Shown piece after piece: positions 7,677 to 16,932 of a stretch of 64,000 nucleotides of DNA. The first letter of the stretch is position 1; the number at the start of each line of letters is the position of its first letter. The stretch covers positions 1 through 64,000 of the forward strand of contig NZ_JAFKJN010000025.1 of assembly GCF_017305915.1 (NCBI RefSeq), written 5' to 3'. Below the pieces are notes generated by a model. The model did no database searches. It saw nothing but the letters and a program-made list of their open reading frames with translations, and was not told the DNA's origin. This DNA comes from Reyranella sp. Lineage in GTDB: Bacteria; Pseudomonadota; Alphaproteobacteria; Reyranellales; Reyranellaceae. Made by a program: the position numbers and the translations under genes.

Positions 7677-9680
7677 ATGAGCGACAACGCGAGGCAAGGG
7701 TCGCAGGTACCGAGCGTCGCCGTCCCGGGGTTGGGACGCGCCTTCGATCACATCCTGATCATCATGTTCGAGAACATGTATCGGGGCTATGTGATGGCGA
7801 ACCCTTACATGCGCCGGCTGGCGCGCCAGGGCATCCAGCTCGGCGCCTATTTCGGCGTGATGCACCCGTCGCAGACCAACTACATCGCGTCGATCGCCGG
7901 CGAGCTGTGCAACGTCACCAACGACGCCGTCCCGCCGCCGCTCCCCCAGCGCACGATCGTCGATCTCCTCGAGGAGGCACCCGGCAGGCTGCGCTGGAAG
8001 TCCTACCAGGAGAGCTACGTCCCGGAAGCGACGCCGTGGAAAGAGGGGTTCAAGCCGGCCGACGCTCCGCCTTACTTCATCAAGCACAATCCCTTCTCGT
8101 CCTTCGCCTCGATCGTGAAAAACCAGGAGCGCTGGCGACGCATCGACAACGAGGCGGCGCTGTTCGCCGATCTGCTCAACGGCGAGTTCCCGGAGTATGC
8201 CTGGTTCACGCCGAACATCTGGAACGACGGCCACTGGATCGACGGTACCACCATCGATCCCAAGCCGCGGGCGCCGGTCCTGGTCGACCAGATCGCGAAA
8301 TGGCTCGAACGCTTCCTCAATCGGCTGCGCTTTCCCGGGCCGCGCTCGCACCTGCCGCCGAACACGCTGGTGGTGGTGACGTTCGACGAGTCGGACTTCG
8401 AGGAGGACTACCGGCCGGATATCGCCTCGACCTATGACGGGCCCAACCAGATCTACACCGTCCTTCTCTCCAACGGCATCGAGCCGGGCTTCGAGGAGGA
8501 GGGCTACAACCACTACAGCCTGCTGCGCACCGTCGAGGTGAACTTCGGCCTCGACCACCTCGGCAAGAATGACGCCGGCGCCAACTGGTTCCAGTTCCTG
8601 TGGGGCCGGCGCTTCGAATGGAGTGCGCCGCAGGCGACGCCGCTCGAGGGCTTCGACGGCCCGATGGCGGCAGCCGGCTATGCCGGCGCGCTGTTCGTCG
8701 CCTGCGCGGCGGCCGACGGCACGACCCGCCTGCGCAACCGGTCCGCCGCGCACGGCCGCTGGTCGGCCGAGGAGACGCTGGCGATCGACGGCGGCGGCGG
8801 CATCACGATGGCCTCGACCTTCAGCGAGCTGGTGCTGGTCGCCCGCTCGGCCGCGGGGCGCGTGTCGTGCATGAAGTACGACCTGCAAAAGGGCTGGCGG
8901 GCGGTTGCGCCGCCGACGGACGGCCAGGTCGCCGCCGTGGCGCTGTCCTCGTTCTCCCGCGAGCGCCGGATCATGCTGGCGACGCGGGACGCCGCCGGCA
9001 AAGTGACGTCATACGTTCGCGGCGAGGTGGGGGCCAAAGGGGCGTGGGGCAAGGCCGTCCCCGTGCCCGCCGCCCAGACCGACGGTGGAATGGCGCTCGG
9101 CGTGTTGGGCGAATCGCTCTACCTGATCGTCAAGACGCCGGGCGAGCAGACGATGAGCGTGGTGTCCCACAACACCGCGCCGTTCAACGTCGTGTCGGTG
9201 AAGAAGAACAAGTATGGCGGGCCGTGGGACAACACCGCGGTCGACGCCTGGTCGCCGAGCGCCTTTCCCGTGGCGCACTTCTCGTCGCGGCCCGACACCG
9301 GGGGCAAGCGGCAGCCGGTGGCGCCGCCGTACGAGACCTCGGGCCCGATGGCCGTCGCAACAATGGACGGCGTGATGCACCTCATCCATCCGGGTCCGAC
9401 CAACCCGCTGCTGCTGACCGAGACCTTCTCGATCTCCGGCGTCATGACGCCGTTGAAGCCGGTTTCCTACAAGAACGCCGCGAAGGACGTGAACAACGGC
9501 TTCGGCACCCTGGCGGAAGCAGGTTGGAGCAAGCAGGCGCCGATCTTCGAGGCGCGCTGCGAGCCGGGCGGCGTGCTGGCGATGGGCCGCGCCGGGCGGC
9601 AGCTCCTGCTGCTCTATCGCAACGGTGCCGGGGCGCCGGTCTGGCTGCACGAAGGCAGCTACGGGCGCAAGGCAGGCTGA
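7677..9680 (+). CDS. Phosphoesterase (phospholipase C/acid phosphatase family) with C-terminal propeller-like half
   Basis: About 667 residues. Residues 15-330 belong to the PF04185-type phosphoesterase family: HILIIMFENMYRGYV (metal-binding Glu/Asn), MHPSQTNYIASIAG (region of the Ser/Thr nucleophile) and VVTFDESDFEED (metal-binding Asp/Glu). The remaining roughly 310 residues are repetitive and beta-rich (LFVACAAADGTTRLRNRS, LVLVARSAAGRV, IMLATRDAAGKV, LYLIVKTPGE), suggesting a beta-propeller or lectin-like module. No signal peptide is seen, unlike most secreted family members. The ATG at 7677 follows AAGGGGG; the in-frame codons upstream look non-coding. First gene of a five-gene operon, 21 bases before the next. 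Confidence 0.8.
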   Translation: MSDNARQGSQVPSVAVPGLGRAFDHILIIMFENMYRGYVMANPYMRRLARQGIQLGAYFGVMHPSQTNYIASIAGELCNVTNDAVPPPLPQRTIVDLLEEAPGRLRWKSYQESYVPEATPWKEGFKPADAPPYFIKHNPFSSFASIVKNQERWRRIDNEAALFADLLNGEFPEYAWFTPNIWNDGHWIDGTTIDPKPRAPVLVDQIAKWLERFLNRLRFPGPRSHLPPNTLVVVTFDESDFEEDYRPDIASTYDGPNQIYTVLLSNGIEPGFEEEGYNHYSLLRTVEVNFGLDHLGKNDAGANWFQFLWGRRFEWSAPQATPLEGFDGPMAAAGYAGALFVACAAADGTTRLRNRSAAHGRWSAEETLAIDGGGGITMASTFSELVLVARSAAGRVSCMKYDLQKGWRAVAPPTDGQVAAVALSSFSRERRIMLATRDAAGKVTSYVRGEVGAKGAWGKAVPVPAAQTDGGMALGVLGESLYLIVKTPGEQTMSVVSHNTAPFNVVSVKKNKYGGPWDNTAVDAWSPSAFPVAHFSSRPDTGGKRQPVAPPYETSGPMAVATMDGVMHLIHPGPTNPLLLTETFSISGVMTPLKPVSYKNAAKDVNNGFGTLAEAGWSKQAPIFEARCEPGGVLAMGRAGRQLLLLYRNGAGAPVWLHEGSYGRKAG

Positions 9681-9701
9681 ACCCGAACGAGGGGGACCAT
9701 C

Positions 9702-12700
9702 ATGACTGCGTCAGCCAACAACCCGCCGGCCGGCTTGAAGTGGGAGCTGGAATCGCGCACCGCCGCCGACCTGACGCCGGAGCGTGCCCGCCAGACGTCC
9801 GACAATGTGTGGAGCTGCGTGCAGCGCGGCCTGGTCTATCCCTCGCCCTACGCCCTGTTCGTCACGTTCTTTCGCAAGCCATCCGCCAAGCCCATGACCA
9901 AGCAACGGCTGGGCCATGTGCTGGCCAACGTCCGCCACGATATCCATGTCAGATTTCCCAAGGCGCACACCACGGCGATCCTGGGCGTGGGCTTCGACCT
10001 GTGGCGGGAGATGTCGGAGGCGGACGGCACGAAGCTGCCGCTGGGCATGGCGCTGCAGTTCGGCGACGGCGTGTTCACCCATCCGGGCACCGCCTTCATG
10101 AACTCGCGGGCCGATCTCTGGTTCCACATCAAGAGCGACAACGAGCAGCACTGCGAGGGCGTCCGCGCCTGGCTGCGCCATCGGCTGGAGGAGGTCGAGG
10201 CCTGGGCCGACGGCACCAGGACCGTCTGTCAGGCGGCGGCGACCAAGTCCAACCAGCCCGACAAGCGCGGCGGCAAGGTGCTGGGGTCGCGCTTCTCGGA
10301 GAACCTCAACAACGCGACCGATCCGCTGACCATCCAGCAGCAGACCGTCGTCGGGCTCGAGGATCCGGATCATGTCGGCGCGTCGTTCGTGCTGGCGCAG
10401 CGCTTCGTCATCAACTGGGAGCAGATCCTGTCGATGGCGCCGCAGCAGGTCGAGGACCTGGTCGGCCGCACGACCGAGGACACGCTGATCCCCTCGCGCG
10501 ACGACCGCAGCCACATCAAGCGGGCGCGCGCCCAGGACGAGCAGGGCAACACCGTGTCGGTGCTGCGCCTCGGTCTGCCGTTCGGCCGATCGAGCGCGGT
10601 CGAGCGCACCGACCTGCTGGAGAAGGGCGCCAGCCGCGGCGACGAGGAGGGCATCTACTTCGCAGGCTACGCCAAGAGCGCGGGCGCGCTCGAGACCATC
10701 ATGGACCGCCAGATCGGCCACCAGCCCGGCTTCATGAGCGATCGGCTGCTCAGCCACGTCAAATCGAACCTCGGCGGCTTCTATTACATTCCGAGCGTGG
10801 TCGAGCTCGGGTTGGAGGCGGAGAGCCTCAGTCCCGACGGCCTCTCGCTGCAGCGCTTCCCGGGCGTCGACTGGTCGCGGCTCGACCGCCACTTCGACCA
10901 GAAGTCGGCCAACGGCTACATGCACTACAATCACAAGCAGTACCTCTATCGCATGTCGACGATGAGCAGCGCGGAGCGGGCCACGTTCCATCCGCCCTCG
11001 CACCGCGTGCTGTTGCTCATGGCCGACGCCTTCTCGCGCTGGCAGGACAACTGGTATTTCGATCGCGCCCAACCGGAGATTCCGCATCTGCGCATCTGCC
11101 TGGAGCGGAAGTTCGGCAAGGCCGAGGCCGACAAGGTGATGGCGCTGTCGATCGAGGAGCGCTCGGGCTGGACCGCCAGGATGCTGCTCGGCCATGTCCT
11201 GACCAGCGAGGACTACGGCTTCCGCGGCCGCCGCACCGGCGCCGACGGCAACGTCTACAACGGCGCCGACACCTATCACATCAATCCGCTCGAGATCCTC
11301 GTCGGCTCGATGCCGAATCTCGGCCTCGGCCAGGGCAAGTACCTGATGGACTTCGCGCGCGAGGACGAGGAGCTGTCGAACTTCTTCGACAATCTCAGCT
11401 ACGCCTCGGGCGTCGGCCACATCGTGCCCGACTTCAAGGCGGCGCTGAAGCTGGGCCTGGACGCGCTGACCGCCGACGTGCGGGTGCGCCGGGACGCCGC
11501 CAAGGACGAGAAGCACCGCCGCTTCTATGCCGGCGCGGTGCTGGCGCTCGAGGGCGTGCAGGACAATTGCCGGGCGTTCTCGCGGCTCGCGGAGAAGCTG
11601 CGCGTTGCCCTGCCGGAGGGCCAGCTCGCCGAGCGCGACAACCTCGCCCTCATCCGCGATCGCATGGAGCGCCTGGCGACCAGGCCGCCGGCAACGCTGG
11701 CGGAAGCGGCGCAGCTCATCTTCACCCTGCATTCCAGCCTGCACCATGTCGGCGAGCCGACCGCCGTGGGGCGGCTCGACCAGTTGCTGCAGCCCTACTA
11801 CGAGGCCGACCGCCAGGCCGGGCTCGACGAGGCGCACGCCCAGGAGATCATCGACTGCTTCTTCATCAAGGTCGGCGAGAAGGTGCAGATCAATCGCCAG
11901 TTCGTCGAGGATCACCAGGTCTTCGGCAACCTCGCGATGGGCGGCTTCGCCGGCAACTACCCGCAGGGCTCCTCGCTCAACCAGTGGATCCAGCAGGTGA
12001 CGGTGGGCGGCACCGTCGCCGACGATTCGCCGGGAATGGGCCGGCCGGCCTACAACGATGTGACGCGGCTCTGCCTGCGCGCGGCACGGCGGCTGCCGCT
12101 CAACGCGCCCTGTTTGTCCTTGCGCATGCGGCCGGACATCCCGGCCGAGCTGGTGAACGAGGCGGCGCTCGCCATCCTGTCGGGCGGCGCGCATCCGATC
12201 CTGCTGTGCGACGAGAAGGTGACGCCCGGGCTGCAGCAGAGCGGCGACCGGATCGGCAACGGCCAGAAGGTGGGGGAAAAGGCCGGCGGCCTGTGGAGCA
12301 CCACCGTCTCGCTGAAGGACGCGCGCGACTATGCCTGCGACGGTTGTTACGAGCCGCAACTTTCCGGCACCAGCTGGTTCACCCTGGGCGGCCTCACCAT
12401 GCCGCAGGTGCTGGAGGCGGCGCTCAACCAGGGCAAGACCTGGCAGAGCGCGGGGCCGGTGTGGTTCCGCGGCCAGCGGGTGTCCTTCACCTCGGAGCCG
12501 CCGCGGGAGATCAAGAGCTTCGACCGCCTGCTCGAGCTGCTCTTCAAGCATCTGCGCTGGATGTACGCCAAGCAGGCGGACGGCCAGATCGGGCTGTTCG
12601 GGCGCATGAACGCGGTCTGCCCGGCGCCGCTGCTGTCGGTCTTCATCAACGACTGCCTCGACAAGGGCCTCGACTATTACGAGGGCGGGCCGCGCTACAA

Positions 12701-13586
12701 CGTCATCGCGCCCTGCTTCACCGGGCTGTCGACCTTGGTCAACTCGCTGTGGGCGATCCGCGCGCTGGTCTTCGACAAGACCACCGCCGTCACCTCGCTG
12801 CCCGAGCTGGTCGAGGCGCTGACCTGCAATTGGGGCGAGCACATGGTCGAGCCCTTCATCAACGTGCTCGAGGGCCCGGCCCGCATCGAGGCCAAGGCCG
12901 AGCGCTATCGCCGCCTGCGCGAGGCGGCGATGCGGCTGCCGCGCTTCGGCCGCGGCCATGCCGCGGTCGATGCCTTCGGCGACCGGATCGTCGGCCGCAT
13001 CGCACAGACCGCCGTCGAGGTCTTCACCGATCCGGCCGACCGCACGGCGGACAAGATGGTCGACCTGGCCAGGCGCCTGGGCACCAGGCAGCATCCGTTC
13101 GGCGGCTTCCAGATCCAGCCCGGCGTCGGCACCTTCGAGAACTACCTCGACTGGGGCAACATGACCGGCGCCTCGGCCGACGGCCGGCTGAGCGGCGATC
13201 CGCTGGCCTCCGACCTCAGCCCTGCGCCGAGCTTCGGCGACCTGCCGATCGACCACAACGAGGCGCCGCTGATCAAGGTCATGGCCGGCTTCTCCGGCAA
13301 GGGTGTCGAGGCGATGTGGGACGGCGCGCCCAACGACTTCAACATCCGCGAGGACTTCCCGGTCGGCCGGCTCGAGGAAGCGCTGGTCGCCTTCGCCAAC
13401 GGGCATGGCTCGACGATCATGACGATCACCTGCGCCGATCCCGAGACCTACGAGCAGGCGACGAAGGATCCCGAGAAATACGACCTGCTGCGGGCCCGCA
13501 TGGGCGGCTGGACGGAGTTCTTCGTGACCATGTTCCCGGCGCACCAGGCGCAGCATCAGCGGCGTCCCTTCGAGACGCCCCAATAG
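9702..13586 (+). CDS. DyP-type heme peroxidase / glycyl radical enzyme fusion
   Basis: A 1,294-residue fusion. Residues about 30-345 are DyP-like: ADLWFHIKSDN, FVLAQRFVINWEQIL, the likely proximal heme His271 in RSHIKRA, Arg289 in LRLGLPFG and EEGIYFAGYAKSAG. The usual GFxDG distal motif reads FSENLNN (Glu200). Residues 350-560 are a linker of unknown type. From about 565 the protein is a pyruvate formate-lyase/diol-dehydratase-type glycyl radical enzyme: GHIVPDF, GRLDQLLQPYYEAD, the thiyl Cys882 and Glu884 in DGCYEPQ, the GLDYYEGGPRYN box, and a C-terminal radical loop RMGGWTEFF with Gly1269 as the radical site. The usual Tyr after that glycine is Trp. No signal peptide is seen, and no radical-SAM activase is encoded in the window. 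Start ATG follows GAGGGGG. Substrate unknown. Confidence 0.88.
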   Translation: MTASANNPPAGLKWELESRTAADLTPERARQTSDNVWSCVQRGLVYPSPYALFVTFFRKPSAKPMTKQRLGHVLANVRHDIHVRFPKAHTTAILGVGFDLWREMSEADGTKLPLGMALQFGDGVFTHPGTAFMNSRADLWFHIKSDNEQHCEGVRAWLRHRLEEVEAWADGTRTVCQAAATKSNQPDKRGGKVLGSRFSENLNNATDPLTIQQQTVVGLEDPDHVGASFVLAQRFVINWEQILSMAPQQVEDLVGRTTEDTLIPSRDDRSHIKRARAQDEQGNTVSVLRLGLPFGRSSAVERTDLLEKGASRGDEEGIYFAGYAKSAGALETIMDRQIGHQPGFMSDRLLSHVKSNLGGFYYIPSVVELGLEAESLSPDGLSLQRFPGVDWSRLDRHFDQKSANGYMHYNHKQYLYRMSTMSSAERATFHPPSHRVLLLMADAFSRWQDNWYFDRAQPEIPHLRICLERKFGKAEADKVMALSIEERSGWTARMLLGHVLTSEDYGFRGRRTGADGNVYNGADTYHINPLEILVGSMPNLGLGQGKYLMDFAREDEELSNFFDNLSYASGVGHIVPDFKAALKLGLDALTADVRVRRDAAKDEKHRRFYAGAVLALEGVQDNCRAFSRLAEKLRVALPEGQLAERDNLALIRDRMERLATRPPATLAEAAQLIFTLHSSLHHVGEPTAVGRLDQLLQPYYEADRQAGLDEAHAQEIIDCFFIKVGEKVQINRQFVEDHQVFGNLAMGGFAGNYPQGSSLNQWIQQVTVGGTVADDSPGMGRPAYNDVTRLCLRAARRLPLNAPCLSLRMRPDIPAELVNEAALAILSGGAHPILLCDEKVTPGLQQSGDRIGNGQKVGEKAGGLWSTTVSLKDARDYACDGCYEPQLSGTSWFTLGGLTMPQVLEAALNQGKTWQSAGPVWFRGQRVSFTSEPPREIKSFDRLLELLFKHLRWMYAKQADGQIGLFGRMNAVCPAPLLSVFINDCLDKGLDYYEGGPRYNVIAPCFTGLSTLVNSLWAIRALVFDKTTAVTSLPELVEALTCNWGEHMVEPFINVLEGPARIEAKAERYRRLREAAMRLPRFGRGHAAVDAFGDRIVGRIAQTAVEVFTDPADRTADKMVDLARRLGTRQHPFGGFQIQPGVGTFENYLDWGNMTGASADGRLSGDPLASDLSPAPSFGDLPIDHNEAPLIKVMAGFSGKGVEAMWDGAPNDFNIREDFPVGRLEEALVAFANGHGSTIMTITCADPETYEQATKDPEKYDLLRARMGGWTEFFVTMFPAHQAQHQRRPFETPQ

Positions 13587-13601
13587 CCGCGGAGACAGAC
13601 C

Positions 13602-15002
13602 ATGCCCGATTCCCGCGCTTATCTCGTCGAGTCGATCCCCAAGGGGCTGGAGGACCTGCGCGGCACGCCCGGCGTGCAGTACACCGAGACCGTGCTGGTC
13701 CGCCTGACCGATGCCGCCAAGTCCAGCATCGACCTGACGGCGATGTACTGGGCGCTCCTGGCCGATCCCGACAGCGATGACGAGAAGGGGTTCGACGCCG
13801 ACAAGCTCGACCACATGGGCGCGAACTACGGCCGCGCCCTCTACGAATCGCTGCGCGCCGCCGCCAGGCGCGGCGTGAACATCCGCATCCTGGAGAGCCC
13901 GGGCTTTTCCGGCGGCAAGCAGGAGTCGGAGACGCTGCGCGAGGAGTTTCCCGACCGGATCTCGATCCATGCGGTCAAGATGGGCGACTGGTACGGCGGC
14001 GGCGGCATCATGCACCAGAAAATCTGGATCTTCGATGCGCGCCACATCTACCTCGGCTCGGCCAACATGGACTGGAAGTCGATCGCGCAGGTCAAGGAAA
14101 TGGGCGTAGTCGTCGAGGACTGCCTCGACCTCGCCGCCGACGCCGCCAAGTACTTCGAGGGCTGGTTCGCCTTTGCCACGATGACGCCGGCCAGCGTGGC
14201 GGTGTTCGACCCGGCGGCGCGAATCGACCGTCGCGTGCCGCCGTGGTCGGATCTGGTGCCGCAAGGGCAGCGCGCCCCGTCACCGCTCGATCATCCGAAG
14301 TTCGCGACGACCTTCGGCCGCGCGTCGCCGCTCGACCTCACGCTCGACGGCGAGGACGGCGGCGTGTTCCTCACCGGCTGCCCGCACGAGGTCCGCGGCA
14401 AGGGCCGGACCTGGGACCAGGAGGGGCTGGTCTACACGATCGACGATGCGCGCAGGACGATCTCCGTCAGCGTGATGGATTTCGCCCCGATCGGGCTCTA
14501 TGGACGCGCCAGCGCCGGCCCGCCGGTCGGCAACCACGGCGTCATCCCCAACGATACGCCGGTGTGGTGGCCGAGCCTGTTCGACTCGCTGTTGTCGGCG
14601 GTGCTGACGCGCAGGGTCTATGTCCGGCTGCTGGTCAGCAAATGGGCCCACACCTCCGGCCTGATCGCGCCGTTCCTGAGCGCATTGCAGAAGGCGGCCG
14701 ATGCCGGGCGTGCGGATCGCTACATGTCGGCGGGCCAGCTCGAGATCAAGCAGTTCATCGTTCCCGGCTGGGACAGCACCAGCGGGCCGGCCCGCAAGTA
14801 TCCGGGCCACACCCGGGTCAATCACACCAAGTACATCGTCACCGACCGGCGCCTCAATATCGGCACCTCGAACATGACCTGGGACTACTTCGCGTCGACC
14901 GCGGGGAGCAGTTTCAATTCCGACCATCCGGCGCTGGTCCGCACGCTCCAGGCGGTATTCGACCGCGACTGGGCGTCGAGCTACGCGTGGCATCTGAGCT
15001 GA
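13602..15002 (+). CDS. Phospholipase D-like protein with two HKD motifs
   Basis: A 466-residue PLD-superfamily phosphodiesterase. Both catalytic motifs are complete: HQKIWIFD at His138, followed by LGSANMDWKS, and HTKYIVTD at His408, followed by IGTSNMTWDYF. The SxNMxW pattern after each motif resembles the eukaryotic PLD3/PLD4-like branch more than classical phosphatidylcholine PLDs, so a nuclease or lipid phosphodiesterase role is possible. No signal peptide or membrane segment is seen. It lies 15 bases after the DyP-glycyl-radical gene, with GGAGACAG before the ATG, and 11 bases before the peptidase gene. Confidence 0.85.
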   Translation: MPDSRAYLVESIPKGLEDLRGTPGVQYTETVLVRLTDAAKSSIDLTAMYWALLADPDSDDEKGFDADKLDHMGANYGRALYESLRAAARRGVNIRILESPGFSGGKQESETLREEFPDRISIHAVKMGDWYGGGGIMHQKIWIFDARHIYLGSANMDWKSIAQVKEMGVVVEDCLDLAADAAKYFEGWFAFATMTPASVAVFDPAARIDRRVPPWSDLVPQGQRAPSPLDHPKFATTFGRASPLDLTLDGEDGGVFLTGCPHEVRGKGRTWDQEGLVYTIDDARRTISVSVMDFAPIGLYGRASAGPPVGNHGVIPNDTPVWWPSLFDSLLSAVLTRRVYVRLLVSKWAHTSGLIAPFLSALQKAADAGRADRYMSAGQLEIKQFIVPGWDSTSGPARKYPGHTRVNHTKYIVTDRRLNIGTSNMTWDYFASTAGSSFNSDHPALVRTLQAVFDRDWASSYAWHLS

Positions 15003-15013
15003 CGGGGGAACCC

Positions 15014-16930
15014 ATGGCCAAAGGCGAGAAGAATTCCATCGCGAGGGAGAAGCGTTATCCGTGGCTGAAGATCCCGCCGCCGCCGGTCAGGGCGCTGCAG
15101 GTCTACGCCATCGACCCGAGCACCGGCAATTTCCAGCGCAACTACATGACCGTCCACGTTCCCTGGGAGCCGCTCGAGCCGGGCCCGACCGGGCGCAAGA
15201 TCGGCGTCGTCGACTATGACGGCGTCAACAAGTGCTACTACCCGCCGATCGATCTCGACGATCGCCTGGTGCTGGCGAACGACGGCCTCAATCCCTCCGA
15301 ATCGGATCCCCGCTTCCACCAGCAGATGGTCTATGCCATCGCCTCCCGCACCATCGCGATGTTCGAGACCGCGCTCGGCCGCGAGATCCATTGGCGCCGC
15401 GCCGATCGCTTCGGCGGCGCCGCCGAATACGACGATGCCCTGCGCAAGAAGGACGACATCGAGATCCTCAAGCTGTATCCGCACGCCATGCAGGAGGCCA
15501 ACGCCTACTACAGCCCCGAGGCGCACGGCATCCTGTTCGGGTACTTCACCGCCAACAAGACCGGCCAGGGCCGCAATCTTCCCGGCCAGCGCGTCTTCAC
15601 CTGCCTGTCGCAGGACATCATCGCCCACGAGGTGACGCACGCCGTCATCGACGGCATCCGCACCTATTTCACCGAGCCGACCAATCCCGACGTGCTGGCC
15701 TTCCATGAAGGCTTCGCCGATCTCGCCGCGCTGTTCGCGCACTTCTCGCACAAGGAGGCGCTGACCGAGGCGATCCGCCTCACCGGCGGGCGGCTTTACC
15801 AGACCACGCTGACCCCAGTCGCACCGCAGGCCCGCAGCGGCTTCGAAACCGCCGCGGACGCCGAGATCGGTGCCGAGGTCGCGCGGACCAATCCGCTGGT
15901 CCAGCTCGCCCAGCAGTTCGGCGAGGCCCGTGGCGCCGAGCGCGGCCTGCGGTCGGCGCTGGGCAGCAAGCCCAATTCCGACGACATCCACAAGAACGTC
16001 GACGAGCCGCATTTCCGGGGCTCGATCCTGGTCGCCGCGGTGTTCGACGCCTACTTCAGCACCTACATGCGGCGCGCCGAGCCGCTGTTCCGCGTCTACC
16101 GTGCCGGCGGCGGGCGGATGGACGATGATGACGTGCCGGCGCCGCTCGCCGAGCTGCTCGCCGGATGCGCCGCGGAAACCGCCAAGTTCTTCTTCCGCCT
16201 GTGCGCGCGGGCGATCGACTACTGTCCGCCGGTCGACCTGAAGTTCGGCGACTTCCTGCGGGCGTTGATCACGGTCGCCAAGGATCTCGATCCGGCCGAC
16301 ATCGACGGGATCCGCGACGCGCTGATGGAGGGCTTCCGGCAGCGCGGCATCTATGCCGAGAGCGCGCTCTTCTTCTCCGAAGGCGCCCTGGCCTGGCAGC
16401 GCGTGCCCCCCGGCATCCTGCCGCCGATCGAGGGCCTGATCTTCGGCAACCCGAACGGCCTGAGCAGCGAGGAAAAGGACAAGGACGGCGACGTGCTGCG
16501 CGCGTGGGCCACCCGATATCGCGAGGCGCTGGGGCTCGATGCCAAGCTGCCGGTGACGGTGCCGTCGTTCCATCCGGTGTTCCGGACTTCGGACGACGGG
16601 CGGCTGCAGGTGGAGATGGTGGTGGAGATCATCCAGTCGCGGCAGGCGGCGTTCGATCCCTGCGTGCCGGCAGCCGGCGGCTTCCCGTTCCGCGGCGGCG
16701 TCACGCTCATCGTCGAGGCGCCGGAAATCAAGCTCGATGAAAAGGGGCGCAAGATCCCGCAGCCGCCGGTCGTGCGATTCGCCATTGCCAAGACGAACGT
16801 GGGGCATGAATCGAAGCAGCGCGAGGATGCGCAGCGCGACTTCGCCCTGTCGCAGGGCCTTGCCGCCGGCGACACCACCAATCCCTCCCACTTCCAGGCC
16901 AACTTCGCCCTGTTGCACGAGGAGTTCTGA
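15014..16930 (+). CDS. Large HExxH metallopeptidase (gluzincin, M4-like)
   Basis: A 638-residue protein with the zinc motif HEVTH (His205, Glu206, His209) and a downstream EGFAD (Glu232) in the position of the third zinc ligand of thermolysin-type gluzincins. The spacing of 22 residues from the second histidine fits that clan. Surrounding text (LSQDIIAHEVTHAVIDG, FHEGFADLAALFAHF) is strongly peptidase-like. The long C-terminal half (about 270-638) has no motif I recognise. There is no signal or propeptide, unusual for a thermolysin relative. The start ATG is preceded directly by GGGGGAA; an in-frame extension upstream overlaps the PLD gene and is not coding. It could process an operon partner, but that is inference. 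Confidence 0.75.
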   Translation: MAKGEKNSIAREKRYPWLKIPPPPVRALQVYAIDPSTGNFQRNYMTVHVPWEPLEPGPTGRKIGVVDYDGVNKCYYPPIDLDDRLVLANDGLNPSESDPRFHQQMVYAIASRTIAMFETALGREIHWRRADRFGGAAEYDDALRKKDDIEILKLYPHAMQEANAYYSPEAHGILFGYFTANKTGQGRNLPGQRVFTCLSQDIIAHEVTHAVIDGIRTYFTEPTNPDVLAFHEGFADLAALFAHFSHKEALTEAIRLTGGRLYQTTLTPVAPQARSGFETAADAEIGAEVARTNPLVQLAQQFGEARGAERGLRSALGSKPNSDDIHKNVDEPHFRGSILVAAVFDAYFSTYMRRAEPLFRVYRAGGGRMDDDDVPAPLAELLAGCAAETAKFFFRLCARAIDYCPPVDLKFGDFLRALITVAKDLDPADIDGIRDALMEGFRQRGIYAESALFFSEGALAWQRVPPGILPPIEGLIFGNPNGLSSEEKDKDGDVLRAWATRYREALGLDAKLPVTVPSFHPVFRTSDDGRLQVEMVVEIIQSRQAAFDPCVPAAGGFPFRGGVTLIVEAPEIKLDEKGRKIPQPPVVRFAIAKTNVGHESKQREDAQRDFALSQGLAAGDTTNPSHFQANFALLHEEF

Positions 16931-16932
16931 TC

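Noticed and set aside
8600..13780. Very long open frame (about 1,726 codons) in a second plus-strand frame across the phosphoesterase and fusion gene
   Set aside because: It is Arg/Gly/Pro-rich with no family motif, typical of a shadow frame in high-GC DNA. The conserved motifs lie in the other frame.
9711..14264. 1,517-codon antisense frame opposite the DyP-glycyl-radical and PLD genes
   Set aside because: Composition is typical of antisense shadows (rich in Arg, Leu, His, Gln), no motif is recognised, and codon-position bias favours the plus strand.
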